Below are positions 25,265-33,762 of a DNA stretch of 48,746 bases, in pieces. A program made the translations under genes and the position numbers. Below the pieces are notes generated by a model. The model made no database searches and had not been told where the DNA came from. It was given only the letters and a program-made list of their open reading frames with translations. Source of the stretch: Myxococcales bacterium (GTDB lineage Bacteria; Myxococcota_A; Bradymonadia; Bradymonadales; Bradymonadaceae); NCBI GenBank assembly GCA_007119175.1, contig SKQC01000093.1:1-48746 (forward strand). The letters are read 5' to 3'. Numbering within the stretch: the stretch's first letter is position 1; each line of letters opens with the position of its first letter.

Positions 25265-26029
25265 TTGGAGGTTGTCGTAGAGGTTGGCACCGGTGGTTGG
25301 CCGGTATCGGCGAGTGCGTTGGGGATTGGGATATGGGTGTTTTTTGCCTGGTGTTGGCTGAGAGCGCCAGGGGTCGCCCGTCTTGAATTGGTGGCATCGT
25401 TCGGGTTTGTCGTCGTCGCCGGGATTGCAGCCGGTTTGCTGGGCGGACTGGCCACCGACGAGACCGGCCTGTCATCACTGGGAGGGGTCGTCGGCGCAGG
25501 CGCCGCTCTGGTCGCGTTGATCAGACCGTGGAGGCCGCAGCGGCGTTGGATGGCGGATCACCTGATCCCGGCCGGAGTGGCCGGGCTGGCGGTGGCTCGT
25601 CTGGGATGTCTATTTCAGGGATGCGATTTTGGTCGGCGTACCGACGGGGCGTTGGCCGTCGTTCATGAGGCGGGAAGTCGGGCCTGGGAGTTTCACCAGA
25701 CCTATTTTGAGATGAGCGCCGGCGCCGATACAAGCCTCGCCGTTCATCCGTTTGCGGCATACCTGGCGTTGTGGGGCCTGGTATCAGCGCTGATCGGTGA
25801 GTGGATACGGCGGTACAACCGGGGGCCTGGGGTTGCCGGCGTGGCATGCGCTACCGTGTTCTTAGCCGGTGGAGGAGCTATCGAATCGATGCGGGAGCCA
25901 GCGACGGTGATTCAAATCGCCGATGGAATCTCGGCATATCCACTTTTGTACTGGATGGGAGCGCTGGCAGCGGGGCTTGCCTGGTGGTGGCTTGAACGGG
26001 CCCCGAAAAAGAGAGCAGATTATGAGTGA
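25265..26029 (+). CDS. Lgt-like integral membrane protein (prolipoprotein diacylglyceryl transferase family)
   Basis: The protein is 254 residues, with TTG start at 25265 and AAGGAGA 4-5 bases upstream. There are about seven hydrophobic segments. Residues 111-123 (ARLGCLFQGCDFG) resemble the Lgt signature around the invariant Arg (Arg112 here), where Lgt has GRxGNFxNxExxG. A later HPFAAYLALWG matches the HPtplYE region, and the C-terminal GGGAIESMREP resembles the R-containing loop. The Lgt Asn/Glu of NxE are replaced by Gln/Cys, so classical transferase activity is doubtful; it may be a paralogue with another substrate. Its last codons overlap the DUF72 start (ATGAGTGA, 8 bases), giving translational coupling. 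Confidence 0.72.
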   Translation: MEVVVEVGTGGWPVSASALGIGIWVFFAWCWLRAPGVARLELVASFGFVVVAGIAAGLLGGLATDETGLSSLGGVVGAGAALVALIRPWRPQRRWMADHLIPAGVAGLAVARLGCLFQGCDFGRRTDGALAVVHEAGSRAWEFHQTYFEMSAGADTSLAVHPFAAYLALWGLVSALIGEWIRRYNRGPGVAGVACATVFLAGGGAIESMREPATVIQIADGISAYPLLYWMGALAAGLAWWWLERAPKKRADYE

Positions 26030-26786
26030 ACTTGCAGGAAGGGCATTATTTGGCACCTGTGGATGGTCCTACGAGGATTGGAACGGCGTATTTTATCCAC
26101 CGGAGGTTCGGGGAACAAAGCGCCTGACTCATTATGCGCGGTCGTTTCACACCGTGGAGATAGACTCCACATTCTATGCCATTCCGGCGCGTAAGACCGT
26201 GCAGGGCTGGCGAGAGCGAAGCCCGGAGGGGTTTTTGTTCTCGGCAAAATTCCCGCGCCTGATCACCCATGAAAACCGCCTCGTCGGCTGCGGCAATGAG
26301 GCGGCGACCTTCGTCGACGTTATGAGCGAGCTCGGCGATCGGATGGGATGTCTGCTCTTACAGTTGCCGCCCTCGCTGACAGTGCATGCATTTGACGATC
26401 TGGCGCGGTTTTTAGAAGGGCTCCCCGATGGCTATAGCTACGCCGTGGAGGTCAGAGATCGCTCCTGGCTCGTCGATGAATTTGCCGATTTATTAAAGCG
26501 CTGGAATGTCGCATTGGTCTTGACCGACGGGGGCCACCTCGATCGGTTCTGGCGGGTGACCTCGCGAGTTGTTTATATTCGCTGGCTCGGAAATTGGAAC
26601 CAGTTCGAACATTATAATCGCGTCCAGCGCGATACCACGGAAGACCTCGATTGGTGGACACCGAGAATAGAGCACATATTGTCAAAGGGAGGAATCGTGC
26701 TGGGATATATAAATAATAATTTCGCCGGCTACTCCCCGGCCATTGCCGAGCAATTGCAGTCGAGATTTACTCCCGCCGGAGATTGA
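26022..26786 (+). CDS. DUF72 domain protein
   Basis: The protein is 254 residues from ATG 26022, which overlaps the upstream gene by eight bases. It shows the whole DUF72 pattern: GTCGWSYEDWNGVFYPPEVRG at the start, SFHTVEIDSTFYAIPA (about 41-56), FLFSAKFPRLITH, LGCLLLQLPPSL, YAVEVRDRSWL and VVYIRWLGNW. The C-terminal YINNNFAGYSPAIAEQL also fits. The fold is a TIM-barrel-like, probably soluble enzyme whose reaction is not known to me. Coupling to the Lgt-like membrane protein is its only context. Confidence 0.92.
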   Translation: MSELAGRALFGTCGWSYEDWNGVFYPPEVRGTKRLTHYARSFHTVEIDSTFYAIPARKTVQGWRERSPEGFLFSAKFPRLITHENRLVGCGNEAATFVDVMSELGDRMGCLLLQLPPSLTVHAFDDLARFLEGLPDGYSYAVEVRDRSWLVDEFADLLKRWNVALVLTDGGHLDRFWRVTSRVVYIRWLGNWNQFEHYNRVQRDTTEDLDWWTPRIEHILSKGGIVLGYINNNFAGYSPAIAEQLQSRFTPAGD

Positions 26787-26853
26787 CAGATCGGCGGTTA
26801 TTGCGGCATAAGGCCGGCGGTTGGCTTTCGTCCTTTGACCCTAGGGAAAATCC

Positions 26854-27468
26854 ATGTCGTATGCCAATATTTTTGAGTTGACCAGGTGCCTCGACGACTG
26901 TCTGGAGTATTGCCAGCAGTATCCGGAGCGCGAGCACAGCCAATTTCACGAATCACTGCTTCGCGAAGCCCGTCAGGAACTCGACGAGTCATCGGCCAAG
27001 GCCGACAAGGAGTTCGTGGAGTGGCGCATGGAGAGTCGCGAAGACAGATTGGCCTGGAAACGCCTCGCCGGTGAATTGGCGTCGGTGCAAAAGCAGTTGG
27101 AAGCGGTCAACGCCATTGGCTTTTTCGACCAGAAGGTAATGTACTGGGATCCGAAGCGGCTGATCGCGGCGGTGGATGAGATGGTTACCTATTTGCGCCG
27201 CAGGGTCGACGACCTCGATTTTGCCGCCGACAAAGCGGATAAAATGGAGCGTCTAAAGGAAAAGGGGCTTTCCGAAGACGACGAATCAGATCAGGCGCTT
27301 GATGAATATCTTCGATTTTCCAAGCTGCGCGCCAATGGCTTAAAGGTCGCCAAGGATACCATCGCCAACTTTCGCCGCGCTCTGCGGCGCGACTTGACGA
27401 TTCGCGACAAGGACTATCAGCGGATCGGTTGGCCGCAGCAGGTGGCGACTGACGAAAAGGTATTGTGA
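26854..27468 (+). CDS. Hypothetical coiled-coil protein
   Basis: The protein is 204 residues; GGGA lies about seven bases before ATG 26854. It is highly charged and helical throughout, with heptad-like stretches (FHESLLREARQELDESSAKADKEF, MERLKEKGLSEDD). It has no signal peptide or membrane segment. A CLDDCLEYC segment near the N-terminus carries three cysteines. I do not recognise the family. It follows DUF72 by 67 bases and is closed by a strong terminator. Confidence 0.72.
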   Translation: MSYANIFELTRCLDDCLEYCQQYPEREHSQFHESLLREARQELDESSAKADKEFVEWRMESREDRLAWKRLAGELASVQKQLEAVNAIGFFDQKVMYWDPKRLIAAVDEMVTYLRRRVDDLDFAADKADKMERLKEKGLSEDDESDQALDEYLRFSKLRANGLKVAKDTIANFRRALRRDLTIRDKDYQRIGWPQQVATDEKVL

Positions 27469-27495
27469 AAGCCGAATATGGGCGGGGAGATAAGT

Positions 27496-27533
27496 AAAAA
27501 AAACGGCCGGAGACTGAATCTCCGGCCGTTTTT
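27496..27533. terminator. Bidirectional intrinsic terminator
   Basis: A perfect 12-bp GC-rich stem (27502-27513 with 27519-27530, loop ctgaa) is flanked by A-run on the left and T-run on the right. It lies between the coiled-coil gene and the convergent moeB, terminating both. Confidence 0.93.
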
Positions 27534-27553
27534 GGTTTGTGTTTTCGAAAATC

Positions 27554-28717
27554 TCAACCAACGTTGCAGAAGACCTCGTAGTCGATAAAGCCGGTAAATT
27601 CCGCATCTTCAGCGCAGACTTCGCAACCGGGATCGCGGCGCAGCTTGAGTTCTCGAAATTCGCTCTTCAGTCCGTCGAACGTCAGCAGCCGACCGGTCAA
27701 TGGCTCACCAAGGTCGGCGACGAGTTTGATAACCTCAATGGCCTGCAAGAGGCCGATGATACCGGGAAGGACGCCGAGAACGCCGGCTTCCTGGCAGCTC
27801 GGGGCGAGCTCGGGAGGCGGCGGCTCGGGGTATAGGCAGCGATAGCAGGGGCCGCCGTATTCGCTGGCAAATGTGGTGACCTGACCCTCGAATCGAAACA
27901 CCGAGCCGTGGACATTGGGGATACCCAGATGGACGCAGGCATCGTTGATGAGATAGCGGGTGGCAAAATTGTCGCCTCCATCGACGACGACATCCCAGCC
28001 CTCGAATATATCAAGCACATTGTCGCTGGTGAGCCATTCCTCGTATTTGACGACTTCCACATCTGGATTGAGCGACTTGATGGTCTGTTCGGCGGAGTCG
28101 ACTTTGGGGATTCCGACCCGGTCGTCGGTGTGTAAAATCTGACGCTGAAGATTGGATCGGTCGACGACATCGCTGTCGATGATGCCGATTTTTCCGACTC
28201 CCGCGGCCGCCAGATAGTAGGCGGCCGGGCTGCCGAGCCCGCCGGCGCCGAGCATCAAGACCTTGGCGTCGAGTAGCTTCGTCTGGCCCTTCTCGCCGAC
28301 CTCGGGGATGAGCAGGTGGCGACTGTAGCGATTGAGTTGCTCTTGCGAGAGCGTCTTTGGGATATGTACGGGGTGACCGGAGCGCTTCCAGGCCGTAAAT
28401 CCACCGGCCATTGATCGCACGTCGGAATAACCGAGTTCCACCAGGGTGCGCGCGGCCAGTGCCGAACGCGTTCCGCCAGCGCAATACAACACGATGGGGC
28501 GCTCTTTGTCGGGGACTGTATTTTCGATTTTGAGGTCCAGCAATCCACGGGGGATAAACTCGGCTCCCTCAATATGTCCTTCCACAAATTCGTCGCGCTC
28601 GCGGACATCGATAATCCGCGCATCGGTGTCACTTTGCTGCAACTCGTAGACCGCGTCCGGATCCGTCTCTACGATCTCGTCTTTTACGCGTTCGATCAGT
28701 TCGCTGAAGCTAGCCAC
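27554..28717 (-). CDS. moeB: Rhodanese-MoeB fusion: sulfur-carrier adenylyltransferase
   Basis: The protein is 387 residues from GTG 28717, which has GGAG six bases upstream; the longer frame from 28747 has no site. A rhodanese domain comes first (about 20-115), with the active loop CAGGTRS (Cys79). The E1-like ThiF/MoeB domain follows, with GAGGLGSPAAYYLA (157-170), DSDVVDRSNLQRQ, zinc Cys pairs CYRC (291/294) and CEVC (365/368), and catalytic Cys308 (PSCQEAG). It adenylates a ThiS/MoaD-type sulfur carrier C-terminus and, through the rhodanese, could pass sulfur for thiocarboxylate formation. In many fusions the rhodanese is C-terminal; here it is N-terminal. MoaD/ThiS partners are not in the window. 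Confidence 0.93.
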   Translation of the reverse strand: MASFSELIERVKDEIVETDPDAVYELQQSDTDARIIDVRERDEFVEGHIEGAEFIPRGLLDLKIENTVPDKERPIVLYCAGGTRSALAARTLVELGYSDVRSMAGGFTAWKRSGHPVHIPKTLSQEQLNRYSRHLLIPEVGEKGQTKLLDAKVLMLGAGGLGSPAAYYLAAAGVGKIGIIDSDVVDRSNLQRQILHTDDRVGIPKVDSAEQTIKSLNPDVEVVKYEEWLTSDNVLDIFEGWDVVVDGGDNFATRYLINDACVHLGIPNVHGSVFRFEGQVTTFASEYGGPCYRCLYPEPPPPELAPSCQEAGVLGVLPGIIGLLQAIEVIKLVADLGEPLTGRLLTFDGLKSEFRELKLRRDPGCEVCAEDAEFTGFIDYEVFCNVG

Positions 28718-28864
28718 AATATTCTCCTGGTCATCAGTTTTTCGCACGAGGTTCGCCGGGCTCCGACATTGGGGCCTGTCTGCAAATGACTTTGGTCAGC
28801 CACACTCAGACAGCCGCAAAACACGTGGGCCATGATAGTTATTCATAGCGATCTGGTGGGGATT

Positions 28865-28887
28865 AATCAACCAATTCCTAGTTGATT
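28865..28887. repeat. 7-bp inverted repeat in the moeB upstream region
   Basis: Arms aatcaac and gttgatt surround a 9-base AT-rich spacer; a second overlapping pairing (ccaat/attgg) is possible. It lies about 150 bases before the moeB GTG in the 257-base gap 28718-28974, which otherwise shows nothing clear. It could be an operator or part of a weak terminator. Confidence 0.25.
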
Positions 28888-28974
28888 GGTGTGAATTCGT
28901 CCGTGAAGCCCAGACGACAAGGGTGTCACGCCAGTCTTGAGCTGCCTCAATAGGTTGAAAGAGGAGACCGCAGA

Positions 28975-31803
28975 TTACTCCATCTGGTCCATCTGTCGGT
29001 CGAGCTTCTCCATGAGCTCTTCCATCTCCAATTCGATATCTTCGATATTGAGTCGACTCTGGATCATGGAGATTGTTTCTCTAAGTCGCTCCCGGAGTTC
29101 GGGGGGCAGCTCCGGTGCCAATGCCTGCAAATCGCCGAGCAATTCGCGATCGAAGAAAAACCCAAGTCCATGGAGGGCGGAGCGACGCTCCTCGATCTGG
29201 CGGGCGTCGTCGCCGGCCACGCCGAGTAAATAGTCTTTGGCCCGGTCGGTCCGCGATGTACCGAGCCCGAGAAAGGCTCGGTTTCGAAGGCGATCGATGT
29301 CGTCGGAGGCGCGGTCGTCGAATGCCGAGTAATCACCGTCAGCAATGGCAATGAGGACGAGGTCGGCATCATCGCTTTCATCGAGCGCCAGCATATGAAC
29401 GAGTTGCTCCAGGATCGACTGAGGCGCATCATCGTTGCTAAACAGGTCTTCGATCTCGTCGAGAGGCAGCGGATTTTCCGATCGCCGAAGCGCTCGCAAT
29501 GCCGTACCGGCGCTGGGGTGAGTGATATCATTGTGGAGCACGTCGGCAATTGCTTCTTTGGCCGCTGGATCGGTGGAACGGGCCAGTAGGTGCAGCGCAT
29601 GGTGTAGACCTCGAGGCCACTGTTCGGTCCTCGAGTAGGCAATGACCGCTTCTGTGGCGTCATTGGCGTCGTCACGACGATTTAGGGCCCGAATGGCGGA
29701 AATTCGAACGTCTGGCGACTGGTCATCAAGAGCGGCTTCCAGCGATTCGCGTGCCGCGGCGTCAGAATACATCCCCAGGGCCTGGGCGGCGAATTGTCGG
29801 ACCACTGGATCGGGGTCGTCGCTGAGAATCTGTTCGCCCAGTAAATCGGCGGTATCGAGATGATAATAATATCCCATTGCCTCGATGGCGCGGATTCGAT
29901 GGGCTCGACTCTCACTGTCGGCGTAAATTGACGCCAGTTCATCGGCGCTCTCGATTTCGGCCTGCTCATTGGAAAAACGCCGCTGGCCGATAAAGACCAG
30001 CGCCGTCAGTGCGTCGAGACCGACCTCGGTATCTCCCGCCGAAGCTGCAGCAGAAATAAGCCTCGGCACGACGGCAGACTCCCCATTGGCGATCGCGCGA
30101 ACACGTTCTCTTCTCAGAAATTCACCGCCCTCGCCGAGGCCGGAGATCAATTGAATTCGATCGATGTCGGAGCCGACGCGTCCAATGGTGCGGATCGTAT
30201 CGACGTATTTTCGCTCGTCAGGGTCGAGTTGATCCAGGATATCGAGCAATGTCGGAGCAGCCCGGGAGCCATGGGTCGCGATGGCCCGTTTGGTTCGAAG
30301 ATAGTCACTGTCTTCGGGCTCGATCCGTAGAAAATGAGCGCTCAGTACGGGAAGTGATTTCTCGTCTTCGATCTGGCCCAGATAGGGGACAATTCGGCGG
30401 CGCAACGACGCATCGGCGGTCTGAAGAATCTCGGCGATGGCGTCGACGAAAGCGTTTGGAATCAACGCCCCAAACTCGGCAATTTGGTCGCGGCGCACAA
30501 TATCGGACTCGCCTACCAGTTTTTCGATAAGACGATTGGCGGTCTCCGCCTCGGTATCGGCGTCGAGAACCGACAGAGGCGTTAGCTCAGAAATGGCCAC
30601 TGAATGTCCTATGCGGCGCTCCTGATCGTCGCTGGAGTTAGCCAGCGTCCCCGGTACAGCATCGAGGATCATCACCGACATACAGCGTGTATTGGTGGGC
30701 TCCGGAAGCTCGAGATAATATCCTCCCCGGGCGTGTAATTTGTCGAAATCTACGTCCGGGAGGTCGACGGCGTAGCGAGCACCGTCGCTGAGTCCGATCA
30801 GCAGTCGAGTAGGGCGGGCATAGGCCTCGAAGGATTCGCGCGAGTGGCCATGGCCGGGAAAGATGCGTAACGACTTCAGGTCTGCAGCGGTATTGACGCT
30901 GGCCGTGACGAATTCGCCAATGCCCAGCTCGTCGCTGCCCTCGATCCAGGGGTTATTGAAATCCTGAGTGCCCAGCATTCGCGGCCGGCGCACGGTGACC
31001 CCTTTCGGGGCGCCGCGGATGTCGCTGGTCGCCGACACCCAGGCAAAAAAGCCCTCCGTAAGCGGCGGCACGATCGAAGATTCCGGAACTTTCGCTGCCA
31101 GTTCATCGGCTCCCTCGGCGGAAATTTCTGTCGTAAAGCCCGCCAAAAAGCGACCGGAGTCGGCATCGAATTTCTCGAAGCTCTCTTCCTCCTCGGATCG
31201 GAGACCACAAAAGTCGATGTCACGAGTGGCGTCGTAGCGGGCCAGTGACGGTGTATCGTCGATGTCCTGGAGCGCCAGGCGAGGTCCACCGTCGAGCTCC
31301 GTAAATTGTCCCCGACCGACGACGGTGCATTTCCAATCTCCGGAATCTGTGTCCGGTCGCAGGTGAAAGGCGAGCTGATAGGCCGGGGGATCGAGGGGGC
31401 CTTCATCACCTGTCGCCACCGCTTCGAGAAGCGCGAAATGACCGTCGCCTTCGGATTCGGAAGAGGTCAGGCGAAATTGATAAAAATCTCGTCCAGCCTC
31501 GATGGGAACGGTGCTATAGCAGATTCTTTCATCGGGATATCCCTCTACGCTGATATCGATATGCCAGATCCGGCGAGTATCGTCGCGCTCCCGATAGACT
31601 CGGAGATCGAGGGGATCGCGATCGGATGCCGGCTGGAGGGATTTGTCGAAACGGATCTCCTCGTTGTCGGCCTCGACGTCGGCGGCTTCGTCGGCCAGGG
31701 CATCGCCGGTGGGCAATAATGTGAAGAATGCACCGGCGGCAGCGACGAATAACGCGGCTATACCTGGAGCTATACTTGAGGGTTTGTTAAGAGGTTGGTT
31801 CAT
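28975..31803 (-). CDS. Large secreted HEAT-repeat protein with NADase-type/discoidin-like domain
   Basis: The protein is 942 residues; ATG 31803 overlaps the Nudix stop as ATGA. A signal peptide (hydrophobic about 12-32, likely cleavage ALA|DEA) predicts export. Residues about 270-400 contain GTQDFNNPWIEGSDELGIGEFVT, LKSLRIFPGHG and a RPTRLLIGLSDG strand. This pattern recalls the F5/8 type C-like (NADase-type glycan-binding) domain. From about 440 to 900 there are many HEAT-like helical repeats (DPDPVVRQFAAQALGMYSD, SPDVRISAIRALNRRDD). The last about 40 residues are an acidic coiled-coil tail. It is probably a periplasmic or surface scaffold; the binding partner is unknown. Confidence 0.8.
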   Translation of the reverse strand: MNQPLNKPSSIAPGIAALFVAAAGAFFTLLPTGDALADEAADVEADNEEIRFDKSLQPASDRDPLDLRVYRERDDTRRIWHIDISVEGYPDERICYSTVPIEAGRDFYQFRLTSSESEGDGHFALLEAVATGDEGPLDPPAYQLAFHLRPDTDSGDWKCTVVGRGQFTELDGGPRLALQDIDDTPSLARYDATRDIDFCGLRSEEEESFEKFDADSGRFLAGFTTEISAEGADELAAKVPESSIVPPLTEGFFAWVSATSDIRGAPKGVTVRRPRMLGTQDFNNPWIEGSDELGIGEFVTASVNTAADLKSLRIFPGHGHSRESFEAYARPTRLLIGLSDGARYAVDLPDVDFDKLHARGGYYLELPEPTNTRCMSVMILDAVPGTLANSSDDQERRIGHSVAISELTPLSVLDADTEAETANRLIEKLVGESDIVRRDQIAEFGALIPNAFVDAIAEILQTADASLRRRIVPYLGQIEDEKSLPVLSAHFLRIEPEDSDYLRTKRAIATHGSRAAPTLLDILDQLDPDERKYVDTIRTIGRVGSDIDRIQLISGLGEGGEFLRRERVRAIANGESAVVPRLISAAASAGDTEVGLDALTALVFIGQRRFSNEQAEIESADELASIYADSESRAHRIRAIEAMGYYYHLDTADLLGEQILSDDPDPVVRQFAAQALGMYSDAAARESLEAALDDQSPDVRISAIRALNRRDDANDATEAVIAYSRTEQWPRGLHHALHLLARSTDPAAKEAIADVLHNDITHPSAGTALRALRRSENPLPLDEIEDLFSNDDAPQSILEQLVHMLALDESDDADLVLIAIADGDYSAFDDRASDDIDRLRNRAFLGLGTSRTDRAKDYLLGVAGDDARQIEERRSALHGLGFFFDRELLGDLQALAPELPPELRERLRETISMIQSRLNIEDIELEMEELMEKLDRQMDQME

Positions 31804-32240
31804 GTTTTCCGCATTTTTAGTTCTGGTGTGGGACGACGGCCGGTATTCTGAAACACCAGGAAGTCGTGGAGGATTTCAGCGTGATCAAAGACGATGGACT
31901 CGGGCGGTTCGTCCAGGGGAAATAATCTGGCCTGTGCGGCATCGTCGCCAGCCTGCGGCGTCCCCTCAGCGCGAGCAGTGAAGACAATCGACAGGTTATG
32001 CTGGCGGGGATCGCGGTCCGGCCGAGAATAGACGTAGAGCAGATCCCTCAACTCGATATCGAGCCCGGTTTCCTCGCGTGCCTCGCGAATGGCGGCATCT
32101 TCGACTGATTCGCCGCGATCGACAAAACCTCCTGGAAGTGCCCAGCCCCGAGGTTTGTTGCGCCGGTAGATCCAGACGAGATGATCGTCGATCTCGATAA
32201 GGGTGTCGACCGTGGGATAGGGGTTTTGAAAATCGGCCAT
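31800..32240 (-). CDS. Nudix hydrolase
   Basis: The protein is 146 residues from ATG 32240, with CAGGG about nine bases upstream. A full Nudix box lies at residues 38-60 (GFVDRGESVEDAAIREAREE then TGL), with all catalytic Arg and Glu positions present, following WALPGG. Such enzymes hydrolyse nucleoside diphosphates linked to another moiety; ADP-ribose- or NADH-like substrates are common but not decided here. It is cytoplasmic. Its stop overlaps the start of the HEAT-repeat protein by four bases, so the two are co-translated although one is cytoplasmic and the other exported. Confidence 0.93.
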   Translation of the reverse strand: MADFQNPYPTVDTLIEIDDHLVWIYRRNKPRGWALPGGFVDRGESVEDAAIREAREETGLDIELRDLLYVYSRPDRDPRQHNLSIVFTARAEGTPQAGDDAAQARLFPLDEPPESIVFDHAEILHDFLVFQNTGRRPTPELKMRKT

Positions 32241-32378
32241 AAAATCAAGCCCTGGTGGTGGGCGGAAATTTTGACAGCTCCGCAAGCGGGTCCTACGGTC
32301 ATTGCCACCGGTTAGAGGTGATCGGCCTATGCTCCGATGACACCGCGGCCCGGAGAAATATAGTGCATGAGGAAGCGG

Positions 32379-33023
32379 ATGAAAGCAGTCAATCCCGAAA
32401 ACCGTTCCATTATTCTCGCCAGTGGCTCGCCCAGACGGCGTGAATTGACGCGACGCATCGGCTTTGAGCCCATCGTCGAGGTCAGCTCGATTCTGGAGGT
32501 GCACGAGCCGTCGGAGTCGCCGATACAATATGCGCGCCGGCTGGCGGTCGAAAAGGCGCGCGATGTGGCGTCATCGCTTCGCGAGACGCCGCCGCGCTGG
32601 ATCTTATCGGCCGATACGATCGTCGTCCACGACGGCGATATTTTGGAAAAGCCAGCCGACAGTGACGATGCGAAAGCGATGCTGCGCCGGCTATCCGATG
32701 ATGAACACGAGGTGATCACTGCTTTTTGTTGGACCTGGCCGTCTGCGAGCGGGGAAGACGACGGCCCGCTCGAAGTGGTGCGCGACGTCAGCGCCAGGGT
32801 GTGGCTTCGCCGGCTCGACGATGAAATGATCGCCCGCTACGTGGCGACCGGTGAGCCGATGGACAAGGCCGGAAGCTATGGAATACAGGATGTCGGCGCC
32901 GTATTGGTGCGGCGCCTTCAGGGCTCGTATTTCGCCGTTGTCGGTCTGCCGGTCTGCGAAGTTGTGGAGACGCTGCAACAACTGGGTGGTCTCGAGTCAT
33001 ATCCGTTCGATGACAAGAATTGA
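32379..33023 (+). CDS. maf: Maf family nucleotide pyrophosphatase
   Basis: The protein is 214 residues from ATG 32379 (GAGGA five bases upstream); ATG 32367 is in frame but less well placed. It has the Maf signature LASGSPRRREL (about 13-23), the catalytic SADTIV (Asp79) and DKAGSYGIQ near the C-terminus. Maf proteins hydrolyse non-canonical or UTP/dTTP-type nucleotides and overexpression blocks septation in Bacillus. A small insertion (WPSASGEDDGP, about 124-134) is longer than in many members. The stop overlaps possible starts of yggS. It begins the maf-yggS-proC-divIVA run. Confidence 0.93.
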   Translation: MKAVNPENRSIILASGSPRRRELTRRIGFEPIVEVSSILEVHEPSESPIQYARRLAVEKARDVASSLRETPPRWILSADTIVVHDGDILEKPADSDDAKAMLRRLSDDEHEVITAFCWTWPSASGEDDGPLEVVRDVSARVWLRRLDDEMIARYVATGEPMDKAGSYGIQDVGAVLVRRLQGSYFAVVGLPVCEVVETLQQLGGLESYPFDDKN

Positions 33024-33036
33024 GTTGGAGCTGCGC

Positions 33037-33762
33037 GTGAGCGATGAGTCCAAATATTCGCCGGAGCTGCTAAGGGAGCGGCTGGCCGGGGTCCGAGAGA
33101 AGATCGATGGGGCGAAGAAGCGCCGCGATGTCGAGGGTGACGTCGCGCTTATCGGCGTCACCAAGACCCATCCTCCGGAGGCGATTCGCGTGCTCTATGA
33201 GGCGGGATTGCGTGCTTTTGGCGCATCGTACGTTCAGGAATGGGAGGCGAAATATCCGCAATTGCCCGATGATATCGACTGGCATTTCGTCGGTCGCCTT
33301 CAGTCCAATAAGGCGAAATATATCGCCGATCGGGTCATCATGGTCCATTCTGTGGACCGCAAAAGTGTGATGAAATCCCTACATCGGCGCTGCGAAGAGC
33401 CGGTCGATATATTGCTGCAGGTCAACCTGGGGATGGAGGCGTCGAAGGGCGGAGTCCCGAGCGATGAGATCGAAGCGCTGATGGAGCGAACCCTGAACTA
33501 CCCCCGACTCCGGGTGCGCGGGCTGATGGGAATGCCGCCGTATCGCGACGATCCGGAGGATAATCGTCACCATTTTCGCGCGCTGCGCGAGACTCTGGAG
33601 CGGCTACGGGACACCGTCGAAGAGCGCGATCCCTACAGGGCTAAACTGCTCACGGAGTTGTCGATGGGGATGAGCAACGACTACGAAGTGGCGATCGAAG
33701 AAGGAGCCACTATCATACGACTTGGAACGGCGTTATTCGGCCCGCGGAGTTATGATGGTTGA
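33037..33762 (+). CDS. yggS: YggS/PLPBP family PLP-binding protein
   Basis: The protein is 241 residues from GTG 33037, which has GGAG six bases upstream. ATG 33010 is in frame and overlaps maf but lacks a site. The PLP lysine lies in ALIGVTKTHPPEAI (Lys43). VGRLQSNKAKYIADRV and the C-terminal LSMGMSNDYEVAIEEGATIIRLGTALFG are family hallmarks. It is a PLP homeostasis protein without known catalysis, acting in the cytoplasm. Its stop overlaps the proC start by several bases, giving tight coupling. In Gram-positive genomes the same family (YlmE) lies next to divIVA, as here. Confidence 0.95.
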   Translation: MSDESKYSPELLRERLAGVREKIDGAKKRRDVEGDVALIGVTKTHPPEAIRVLYEAGLRAFGASYVQEWEAKYPQLPDDIDWHFVGRLQSNKAKYIADRVIMVHSVDRKSVMKSLHRRCEEPVDILLQVNLGMEASKGGVPSDEIEALMERTLNYPRLRVRGLMGMPPYRDDPEDNRHHFRALRETLERLRDTVEERDPYRAKLLTELSMGMSNDYEVAIEEGATIIRLGTALFGPRSYDG

